A DNA stretch of 5,478 nucleotides, taken from Streptococcaceae bacterium. GTDB lineage: Bacteria > Bacillota > Bacilli > Lactobacillales > Streptococcaceae. Below the pieces are notes generated by a model. The model made no database searches. It had not been told where the DNA came from and was given only the letters and a program-made list of their open reading frames with translations. The DNA lies in contig JAISYB010000199.1 in NCBI GenBank assembly GCA_031270215.1, positions 1 through 5,478 on the forward strand, read 5' to 3'. Below, piece by piece: positions 1 through 5,446 of the stretch; positions within the stretch are counted from its first letter, which is position 1; every line of letters begins with the position of its first letter. The translations under genes and the position numbers were made by a program.

Positions 1-725
1 AAAAGTAGGCTAAATAAGAAGACAATCAAACTTAGGGCATTGATTTCAAGGTCAATTCCCTGTCGTGCTCTTGAATAAATTTCAACCGAAAGCGTTGAAA
101 AGCCGTTGCCCGTCACAAAAAAGGTCACCGCAAAATCATCTAAGGAGTAGGTGAATGCCATGAAAAAGCCTGCAATAATTCCGTTGGTTATAAAAGGCAG
201 GAGAACATTAGTTAAGGTCTGCCATTCATTTGCCCCCAAATCTCTTGCCGCATCTAGCATTGAGGTATTCATCTCTTTAAGCTTTGGTAGAACCATCAAG
301 ACGACAATCGGAATACTAAAGGCAACGTGGCTTAAAAGCACTGAGGTAAAACCAAGCTTAAAGCCCATTACGGTAAATAAGATTAAAAAGCTCGCACCAA
401 TCATCACATCCGGTGAAACAAGTAGGATATTATTCATTGCAAGATAGGCATTTCGTGCCTTACGCTTGGTGAAATAAAGATAAATACTCCCTAAAGTGCC
501 GATAACTGTTGCAATCAGCGCACTTAAAAAGGCAAGCAAAAAGGTATTTAGGACAATCACCAACAGCCTTGTATCTGAGAATAATGTTTTAAAATGCGCC
601 AAGGTAAAGCCGGTAAAGCTGTTCATCGTGTCATTTTGATTAAAGGCAAAGATGAGTAGATAAAAAATCGGCAGATAGAGCAAAAGAAAAACGGCAAATA
701 AATAAACTCTACTTAATCGCTTCAT
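1..725 (-). CDS. potC: PotC, spermidine/putrescine ABC transporter inner permease (3' end missing)
   Basis: One of the two membrane subunits of the PotABCD polyamine importer; it pairs with PotB in the cytoplasmic membrane and is driven by PotA. Translating from ATG at 725-723 gives 241 residues with no stop before the window edge. Family members are about 255-260 residues, so roughly 15 C-terminal residues lie outside. Visible parts: a first membrane helix at about 7-28, further hydrophobic segments at about 56-84, 98-120, 127-147 and 180-204, and the ABC-permease EAA loop at about 157-177 (LDAARDLGANEW then LLP), which docks onto the ATPase. The stretch YSLDDFAVTFFVTGNGFSTL (193-212) is typical of PotC. 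The start overlaps the end of potB by 17 bases, with GGGGGAGG just upstream of the ATG, which indicates translational coupling. potD would be expected next downstream. The identification is firm. Confidence 0.95.
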   Translation of the reverse strand, partial: MKRLSRVYLFAVFLLLYLPIFYLLIFAFNQNDTMNSFTGFTLAHFKTLFSDTRLLVIVLNTFLLAFLSALIATVIGTLGSIYLYFTKRKARNAYLAMNNILLVSPDVMIGASFLILFTVMGFKLGFTSVLLSHVAFSIPIVVLMVLPKLKEMNTSMLDAARDLGANEWQTLTNVLLPFITNGIIAGFFMAFTYSLDDFAVTFFVTGNGFSTLSVEIYSRARQGIDLEINALSLIVFLFSLL

Positions 726-1512
726 GACCTCCCCCTTCACGTGTCAGATACATTGTCGCAAGCATAGCTAAAATCAATACGACACCAATCGCTGAGCCCA
801 TTCCCCAGTTTTGAGTGACAAGAAAATGCTCCTCAATCGCTGTTCCTAGCGTAATCACTCGATTGCCCCCGATTAGGCGTGTCAGCATAAACAGGCTAAG
901 GGACGGAATAAAGACCGCCTGAAAGCCGCTTTTTACACCTTGGAGCGATAAGGGAAAGATGATATAGCGCAGCTTCTGCCAGCCATTTGCTCCCAAGTCA
1001 CTACTTGCTGCAAGCTGCAGTGGCGAGATTTCCTCTAAAGCATTAAAGATTGGCAAAATCATAAATGGTAGCTCAATATAGCTAGCAACAAAAATAAAAC
1101 TAAAATTTGTAAATAAAAGCTGCTTTGGTGCGACGCCAAATAAACCTAAAAAGTGATTGACCTCGCCATGAGTGGCAAATAAACCGATAAAAGCATAAGC
1201 CTTGAGCAATAAATTAATCCATGTTGGCAGGACAATCAACATCAGCCACAACTCTTTATGACGCAAAGTCGTTAGGATATAGGCAGTCGGATAGCTGATA
1301 ACAAAAGTAATCAGCGTGATAATCAAAGCATAAACTATCGAATTAAAGGTCATTTTTAAATAAACACTGCTTTTGAAAAAATCATGAAAATTAACCAGAG
1401 TTAAATGGCCATTAGTAAAAAAAGCCTGATAGACAATCAAAATCAGCGGTAAAAAGACGAATAAAGTTAACCAAAACAGATAGGGTAGCAGGTAAAATGT
1501 CTTATTTTTCAT
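709..1512 (-). CDS. potB: PotB, spermidine/putrescine ABC transporter permease
   Basis: Second membrane subunit of the polyamine importer, partner of PotC. The 267 residues match the usual family length. Six hydrophobic segments can be read at roughly 7-30, 57-80, 88-110, 136-155, 192-212 and 237-256. The EAA cytoplasmic loop lies at about 167-188 (LAASSDLGANGWQKL then FPLS) and contacts the PotA ATPase. The start codon overlaps the potA stop in an ATGA arrangement (1512-1509), with GAGG seven bases upstream inside the end of potA, so translation is probably coupled. The end of the gene overlaps potC. The C-terminal tail after the last helix is short and charged (TREGGGHEAIK). Gene order and the permease loop together make the call secure; substrate preference (spermidine versus putrescine) cannot be read from the sequence. 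Confidence 0.95.
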   Translation of the reverse strand: MKNKTFYLLPYLFWLTLFVFLPLILIVYQAFFTNGHLTLVNFHDFFKSSVYLKMTFNSIVYALIITLITFVISYPTAYILTTLRHKELWLMLIVLPTWINLLLKAYAFIGLFATHGEVNHFLGLFGVAPKQLLFTNFSFIFVASYIELPFMILPIFNALEEISPLQLAASSDLGANGWQKLRYIIFPLSLQGVKSGFQAVFIPSLSLFMLTRLIGGNRVITLGTAIEEHFLVTQNWGMGSAIGVVLILAMLATMYLTREGGGHEAIK

Positions 1513-2642
1513 GACAAATCCTCACTAATGAGCCCGATTTCTGTTTCGACCTCCTCGACATATTCTTCTATTCTAGCATCAAAGTCTGCTTCTGTTTCGT
1601 TAAAGCGCATGACGTGAATGGCTTCTGGTTCAAAGTCCAAGCCGACAACCTCGCCAACGATTGCTTGACGTGTCGAGTGAATCAGCCATGTGTTACCCAG
1701 CTCGTCCGTTGTTCTAATCTCGTAATCACTACCACGATAGAGCTGTGTCTGGACGGTTACTGTGATTTTTCCTAGATTTTGAGTCGTGATAATCAAGTCT
1801 TCTGGGCGAATGACGACCTCGACTGGCTCCATTTTCCGCATGCCGCCGTCAACACTCTCAAACTGCTTGCCGACAAATTCAACCAGATAATCCTCAAGCA
1901 TTACGCCATCAATGATATTGCTGTCACCGATAAAGGTAGCAACAAAATGATTAATCGGCTCATCATAAATATCACTTGGCGTGCCGGACTGCACGATTTC
2001 GCCTTCATTCATGATAAAAATTTCATCACTCATCGTCAATGCCTCTTCTTGATCGTGCGTGACAAAGATAAAGGTAATTCCCAAACGCTTTTGTAATTCT
2101 CTAAGCTCTATCTGCATCTCACGGCGCAATCTCAAATCAAGCGCTGAGAGTGGCTCATCAAGCAAGAGCACCTCTGGCTCATTTACAATCGCTCGAGCAA
2201 TCCCAACACGCTGCTTTTGCCCACCAGAAAGGCGGTCAATCGGTCGATTTTCAAATTCAGATAAACGAACCATCGCCAGCGCCTCGCGCACACGGCGAGT
2301 GATTTCCGCCTTCGCAATCTTCTTAATCTTCAAGCCAAAGGCGACATTTTCAAAGACATTCATATGTGGAAATAAAGCAGATGAATCCTGAAAGACGGTG
2401 TTGATTGGGCGTTTTTCTGCGGGAATGTCATTAATTCGGCAACCGTTGAGTAAAATATCGCCACTACTTGGGGCAAGTAGGCCTGAGATTAGGCTTAAAA
2501 TCGTTGACTTGCCACTGCCGGAAGCACCCAATAATGTATAAAATTTCCCGCTTTCAATCGCTAAATTTACCCTTTTTAAAACAGGACTGCTACTGTCATC
2601 AAAATATTTGACAACATCTTTTAATTCAATTAAATTTGACAA
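1509..2642 (-). CDS. potA: PotA, polyamine ABC transporter ATP-binding protein
   Basis: Cytoplasmic ATPase that powers polyamine import through PotB/PotC. I start it at TTG 2642-2640 (377 residues, beginning MSNLIELKDVV) because AGGAG sits seven bases upstream and this leaves 19 bases after the murB stop; the longer frame back to 2705 overlaps murB and adds an unrelated N-terminus. Motifs on this numbering: Walker A GASGSGKST (39-47), Q-loop Gln85, signature LSGGQ (138-142), Walker B LLLDE (159-163), D-loop SALD (166-169), switch His196. A regulatory TOBE-type region follows (about 285-360), then an acidic tail (FDARIEEYVEEVE) typical of Lactobacillales PotA. Oddity: after the Q-loop glutamine it reads QDSSALFPH where the family normally has QxYALFPH, one residue longer. 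All catalytic residues are present, so it should be functional. Confidence 0.95.
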   Translation of the reverse strand: MSNLIELKDVVKYFDDSSSPVLKRVNLAIESGKFYTLLGASGSGKSTILSLISGLLAPSSGDILLNGCRINDIPAEKRPINTVFQDSSALFPHMNVFENVAFGLKIKKIAKAEITRRVREALAMVRLSEFENRPIDRLSGGQKQRVGIARAIVNEPEVLLLDEPLSALDLRLRREMQIELRELQKRLGITFIFVTHDQEEALTMSDEIFIMNEGEIVQSGTPSDIYDEPINHFVATFIGDSNIIDGVMLEDYLVEFVGKQFESVDGGMRKMEPVEVVIRPEDLIITTQNLGKITVTVQTQLYRGSDYEIRTTDELGNTWLIHSTRQAIVGEVVGLDFEPEAIHVMRFNETEADFDARIEEYVEEVETEIGLISEDLS

Positions 2643-2649
2643 AATAACT

Positions 2650-2654
2650 CTCCT
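2650..2654 (-). promoter_or_regulatory. potA ribosome binding site fixing a TTG start
   Basis: On the minus strand AGGAG ends seven bases before TTG at 2642-2640. This is the only good ribosome binding site near the point where similarity to PotA begins, and it lies in the 19-base gap after the murB stop codon. It therefore decides the potA start in favour of TTG. An ATT directly before the TTG is a less likely alternative that would add one residue. Confidence 0.75.
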
Positions 2655-2661
2655 AGATGTT

Positions 2662-3597
2662 TTAACTATCAGCCTGCAATTCGTCGCAGCTGATTTTTTC
2701 CCCAATAATCCGAACCTCTGGCTGCAAGGTCACACCAAACTTAGCTTGAACCTCAGCGATAATCAAAGCAATCAGTTGTTCATAATCACAAGCGCTCGCA
2801 CCACCAATATTAACAATAAAGCCTGCATGCTTGGTTGAAACCTGTGCACCGCCGATAATTCTCCCTTGAAGTCCCGTATCTTGAATCAGCTTTCCGGTAA
2901 AATAACCCTCTGGTCGCTTAAATACCGAGCCACATGACGGGTACTCCAGCGGTTGCCTTAGCCGGCGTTTTTCGTCTAATTCTTCCATCTTTTGACTAAT
3001 TTCTATGATGTCACCATAGGTTAAAGCAAGAGTTGCGCTCACACAAATCACGCCACCTGCTTGCAGGGCAGAACTTCGATAGCCAAAGTGCATCATCTCC
3101 TTTGTCCAGACCTCTAGGCGCCCATCTTTAAGCATCACTTGACAATCCTCAAAGACATCTGCAATCTCACCACCGTATGCACCAGCATTCATATAAATCG
3201 CCCCACCGATAGAGCCTGGAATACCTGAGGCAAATTCCAAGCCGGACAGCGAAACCTCTCTTGCAATTTCACTAGCTTCAATCAGCTTCGCCCCAGCAAA
3301 TGCCGTCACTTTTTTATCATTAACCGTTATGTCATTCATTTTTTCAAGCAGGACAACAAAGCCTTTGATTCCACCGTCACGAATGATTAAATTACTTGCA
3401 TTGCCAAGAACGGTCATCGGAATTTCATGCTCGGTAGCATATTTCCTGATAATTCTTAGCTCCTCAATACATTTTGGCAGAAATAAAACCTCCGCATTGC
3501 CACCAACCTTAGTATAGGTGTACTCACTAAGCGGGTGGTTTTCGTAAAAATCAATCTTCTCAAAAATCGTCTTAAAATCTCTTGTTTCAACTGTCAA
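2662..3597 (-). CDS. murB: MurB, UDP-N-acetylenolpyruvoylglucosamine reductase
   Basis: FAD-dependent cytoplasmic enzyme that reduces UDP-GlcNAc-enolpyruvate to UDP-MurNAc with NADPH, the second committed step of peptidoglycan precursor synthesis. The 311 residues are near the usual length for the shorter Gram-positive (type II) form. FAD-binding elements are YTYTKVGG (26-33), VLGNASNLIIRD (63-74) and the glycine-rich GIPGSIGGAIYMNAGAYGGE (125-144). The catalytic region is YRSS (173-176), then PSCGSVFKRPEGYFTGKLI (220-238) with Ser224 as proton donor, and the conserved C-terminal Glu294 in LQPEVRIIG. The start is TTG 3597-3595: an in-frame TAG lies just upstream and the next ATG is residue 61, inside the fold. 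It is first gene of an operon with potABC, 19 bases before potA, a conserved arrangement in Lactobacillales. Confidence 0.96.
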   Translation of the reverse strand: MTVETRDFKTIFEKIDFYENHPLSEYTYTKVGGNAEVLFLPKCIEELRIIRKYATEHEIPMTVLGNASNLIIRDGGIKGFVVLLEKMNDITVNDKKVTAFAGAKLIEASEIAREVSLSGLEFASGIPGSIGGAIYMNAGAYGGEIADVFEDCQVMLKDGRLEVWTKEMMHFGYRSSALQAGGVICVSATLALTYGDIIEISQKMEELDEKRRLRQPLEYPSCGSVFKRPEGYFTGKLIQDTGLQGRIIGGAQVSTKHAGFIVNIGGASACDYEQLIALIIAEVQAKFGVTLQPEVRIIGEKISCDELQADS

Positions 3598-3603
3598 TCT
3601 CTA

Positions 3604-3609
3604 CACCTC
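3604..3609 (-). promoter_or_regulatory. murB ribosome binding site fixing a TTG start
   Basis: GAGGTG on the minus strand lies six bases before TTG 3597-3595. The codon two positions upstream of that TTG is TAG in the same frame, so translation of MurB cannot begin further upstream, and later candidate starts would remove part of the FAD-binding domain. Confidence 0.75.
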
Positions 3610-3619
3610 AAATTCTTTT

Positions 3620-3648
3620 TTAAAGGGATAGCCAAAGGTTGCCTTTAA
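3620..3648 (-). repeat. Overlapping inverted repeats in the murB leader
   Basis: On the minus strand TTAAAGG (3648-3642) can pair either with CCTTT only three bases away (3638-3634) or with CCTTTAA (3626-3620) fifteen bases away. The two hairpins use the same 5' arm and exclude each other. No T-run follows, so this is not an intrinsic terminator. It lies between the predicted transcription start and the murB ribosome binding site. Function is unknown and the stems are short. Confidence 0.35.
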
Positions 3649-3687
3649 GCGATTAGATATCCACCAACTTTTCGTTTCATTGCCTTT

Positions 3688-3696
3688 ATTTTACCA
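3688..3696 (-). promoter_or_regulatory. Likely murB-pot operon promoter (extended -10)
   Basis: The minus strand reads TGGTAAAAT: a TG one base before a TAAAAT hexamer (5 of 6 to TATAAT), the extended -10 form that can work with a poor -35. No good -35 is present (TTTAAC at 16 bases is the nearest). Transcription would begin near 3681, giving an untranslated leader of about 84 bases before murB. A weaker alternative upstream is TTGCCA (3774-3769) spaced 17 bases from TAAATG (3751-3746). Confidence 0.5.
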
Positions 3697-3900
3697 CTAA
3701 TCAGCAAACGTTAAAACAGCTTGATTTAGAAAATCACTCAGACGTCATTTACCTACTTTTTTTGATTGTGGCAAAATCGTTTTTTGACTCATTTCCCAAA
3801 CAAAAAAACACTTGTTATCATCTTATTTGACCGGCTAATAAAATCAAGAACAGTCGCAACAATTATTGATATACAAATGTCTATATTTACCTATAAATGA

Positions 3901-3937
3901 TTGATAAAACAAGGTTAGCAACCTCAATTTTTATCAA
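3901..3937 (-). terminator. Hairpin terminator after the PTS IIB fragment
   Basis: An inverted repeat starts at the first base after the IIB stop codon. Outer arms TTGATAAAA and TTTTATCAA (9 bp, perfect) enclose a second stem AGGTT-gct-AACCT with a small asymmetric internal loop between them. The inner stem followed by TTGTTTTAT has the shape of an intrinsic terminator on the minus strand. On the plus strand the hairpin is followed by a T-rich stretch, so it may work in both directions. It should insulate murB from read-through. Confidence 0.65.
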
Positions 3938-4264
3938 TTATTTTGTTTTTTCATGCAGAGCTGCGATAAAATCCTCTCGGTCTGAATCGGGCGTCATTTG
4001 GTGGACAAGCTTTACACCAAATTCATCTAATTTTTTAAATTGCTGAATCTCCTCTTCATTCAAGTAAACAGATTTATAGATAGCAACCTTATTATCTCCG
4101 TTAGAAACATTTCCCACATTTACTTCAAGAATAGGCACACCTGCCTCTTTCATCTCAACTAACGCTTCAGGCTCTCTTGTCACGATTAGTAAACGTTGAG
4201 AGTCATGTTTTCCAGCTATAATATTAACAGCCGCTTTTTTGGGAGGTAATATTAAAAGAGACAC
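3938..4264 (-). pseudogene. Truncated PTS system mannose/sorbose-family IIB subunit
   Basis: The 108 residues match the C-terminal two thirds of the mannose/fructose/sorbose-family IIB domain, the subunit that passes phosphate from IIA to the sugar entering through IIC/IID. Recognisable parts: ILPPKKAA then RLLIVTREP (about 5-33), EAGVPILEVNVGN (40-52), KSVYLNEEEIQQFKKLDEFGVKL (64-86) and MTPDSDRED (90-98). Full-length members are about 160 residues. The missing first 50-60 residues contain the phosphorylated histidine in the IDDRLIHGQ-type motif, so phosphotransfer is not possible. The only available start is GTG 4264-4262, which lies inside the terminator stem of fic and has only a distant GGAG upstream; the frame is open back to a TAG at 4309-4307 inside fic. 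I call it a broken gene left by a recombination event; no IIA, IIC or IID gene is nearby. Confidence 0.8.
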
Positions 4265-4279
4265 CGATTGAGTGTCTCC
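4254..4279 (-). terminator. Hairpin terminator after fic
   Basis: Twelve bases after the fic stop codon the minus strand has GAGACAC, a 7-base loop and GTGTCTC, a perfect 7-bp stem extended by one G-T pair, followed by TTTTAATATT. The short T-run makes it a modest but credible intrinsic terminator. The 3' arm supplies the first codons of the adjoining PTS IIB fragment, which places the recombination joint at or just beyond this hairpin. Confidence 0.6.
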
Positions 4280-4290
4280 ATCCCTAAATA

Positions 4291-5355
4291 CTAAATTGTT
4301 TTTCCTCTATCTTTGTTCTCCTTCATCTGATGGGAAGGTGTTGATGAATGACGTTGCTTATTCGCTGCCTCAATGCGTTTTTCAAAAGCAGTTGACTGAT
4401 TTTCTTTAACAAGAATATCAAACAGCTTGTTCAGCTCCAATTTCGGCAATAATAGAGCTTGTTGCAACGTCTTCTCTGGTAATTTCTCTAAACCTTCCTG
4501 AAGCGTTTTATCCGCTTCCCTTTGAGCTAACAGTTGTTGAATAAACATGCTTTTCCTAGTCAATTGATGTTGCCGACCAAACAAAACATTCTCCGTAAAC
4601 AAACGCAGATAATCATCGTTCCGATAAAGCATTAAATCATTAGCTAATGCAAGTGCATCTCTAAAATATTGTGCATAATTTTTAAAGGGTTCATTGTTGA
4701 CATCAAAACCAAAACTTCTCAAATATTGAATTGTAAAAACGGCAATCGTTCGCGTATTACCTTCTCTAAATGGGTGAATTTGCCAAATATCTGAAATGAA
4801 CTTCATTGCGTGATGACCAATTTCTTCTGGACTCATCCCTTTATACGAAAAGTTTTTTTCTTGTTCAAAATCCCAGTTCAATGTTTGAACGAGCAGTTCG
4901 CTTCGCTCATATCTAACACTTCTACCCGAAAGAACTGGTTCGGATTTTTCAATATCCACTTGTCGAAATTTACCAACTGGATATCGAAAACCTTCAATAC
5001 CTTCAAACAGTTTTTGATGATAGAAACGTAGCGTTGGCGGTGTTAAAGAAAAGGATGACGACGAAAGTAATTCTACAATTCTTAGTGAAGCAATATCAGC
5101 TTCCTCAGTCCTTTGTTCTACTCTTTCTTGGTCATCTACATTCTCATCATAATATTTTGTGATTTCATGATAGACATCCTGATAATTTAAGTTGCCTTCA
5201 ATATGTTCTTGAGCCAGCTGAACCATCTTATTAGAGGGAAATAAATTATCTGTTTTTTGTAAACCAAACGCTGTTTCCCATAAATCTAACTTAGTTTGAT
5301 AAGGTAGATTATCATCGTGCAGCTCATTATACGTCCTATCATCGTCAAAATTCAT
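4291..5355 (-). CDS. Fic-domain protein with fused N-terminal VbhA-like segment
   Basis: Probable nucleotidyltransferase (AMP- or other NMP-transfer to a hydroxyl side chain of a target protein). The Fic core covers about residues 87-240; its motif HPFREGNTR (194-202) supplies the general-base His194, Glu198 for the metal and the Gly-Asn-x-Arg anion hole. The usual second arginine three residues after R202 is Ala205. The target-docking flap is about 144-159. Residues about 20-70 (LDLWETAFGLQKTDN, then LAQEHIEGNLNYQDVYHEI) resemble the VbhA antitoxin family that inhibits Fic toxins, here fused in cis. The tail from about 265 is charged and helical with no recognised domain. No signal peptide or membrane helix is seen. 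It has its own promoter, ribosome binding site and terminator, and is AT-richer than murB-pot, consistent with transfer. The target is unknown; it may be a self-regulated toxin or a host-protein modifier. Confidence 0.88.
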   Translation of the reverse strand: MNFDDDRTYNELHDDNLPYQTKLDLWETAFGLQKTDNLFPSNKMVQLAQEHIEGNLNYQDVYHEITKYYDENVDDQERVEQRTEEADIASLRIVELLSSSSFSLTPPTLRFYHQKLFEGIEGFRYPVGKFRQVDIEKSEPVLSGRSVRYERSELLVQTLNWDFEQEKNFSYKGMSPEEIGHHAMKFISDIWQIHPFREGNTRTIAVFTIQYLRSFGFDVNNEPFKNYAQYFRDALALANDLMLYRNDDYLRLFTENVLFGRQHQLTRKSMFIQQLLAQREADKTLQEGLEKLPEKTLQQALLLPKLELNKLFDILVKENQSTAFEKRIEAANKQRHSSTPSHQMKENKDRGKTI

Positions 5356-5361
5356 GTTTTG

Positions 5362-5368
5362 CCTCCTT
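5362..5368 (-). promoter_or_regulatory. fic ribosome binding site
   Basis: AAGGAGG on the minus strand, six bases before ATG 5355-5353. It is close to a perfect match to the 16S anti-Shine-Dalgarno and the strongest site in the window. It confirms the fic start and suggests efficient translation. Confidence 0.85.
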
Positions 5369-5419
5369 CCAACATTTTTTGAATATAGAAATTAACTATC
5401 AAATTCATTGATTTAACTC

Positions 5420-5428
5420 ATTATACCA
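5420..5428 (-). promoter_or_regulatory. fic promoter (extended -10) next to the octamer array
   Basis: The minus strand reads TGGTATAAT, a consensus -10 hexamer with the TG extension. Transcription would start near 5413, about 58 bases before the ATG. No consensus -35 exists: at 17-18 bases spacing the sequence is AGAAAG or TAGAAA, which overlaps the last AAAAGTAG copy. A small dyad AAAGT-TTT-ACTTT lies between the array and the -10. Confidence 0.65.
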
Positions 5429-5446
5429 ATAAAAAAGTAAAACTTT

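Larger units (their letters stand above)
3598..3900. other. Intergenic region upstream of murB
   Basis: AT-rich, with short reading frames only on both strands and no RNA gene that I recognise. It holds the murB promoter (3688-3696), the murB leader with overlapping inverted repeats (3620-3648), a perfect 6-bp dyad TGATTT-aga-AAATCA (3722-3736) and a single copy of CTACTTTT (3753-3760). The stretch 3775-3900 shows nothing I can assign. It separates the low-GC fic/PTS segment from the core murB-pot operon. Confidence 0.6.

Noticed and set aside
151..447. Open frame on the plus strand opposite potC
   Set aside because: It lies wholly inside the well-supported potC coding region on the other strand, and its translation resembles no family.
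1779..2391. Two plus-strand open frames opposite potA
   Set aside because: They mirror the ATPase gene; all conserved ABC motifs are on the minus strand and these frames encode nothing recognisable.
2643..2705. Longer potA start (21 extra residues)
   Set aside because: It overlaps the end of murB, the added residues do not resemble PotA, and the TTG at 2642 has a well-placed AGGAG.
2608..2838. Plus-strand open frame across the murB/potA boundary
   Set aside because: It is antisense to two firm genes and has no ribosome binding site or family resemblance.
3329..3517. Plus-strand open frame opposite murB
   Set aside because: Shadow of murB with no independent support.
3746..3774. TTGCCA-17-TAAATG as the main murB promoter
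   Set aside because: The -10 matches the consensus at only about 3 of 6 positions; the downstream extended -10 at 3688-3696 is better. It is kept only as a weak alternative.
3938..4264. A complete small PTS IIB gene starting at GTG 4264
   Set aside because: The phosphohistidine region is missing, the start lies in a terminator stem and the nearest GGAG is too far upstream.
4810..5031. Plus-strand open frame opposite fic
   Set aside because: Shadow of the Fic coding region, with no ribosome binding site or recognised domain.
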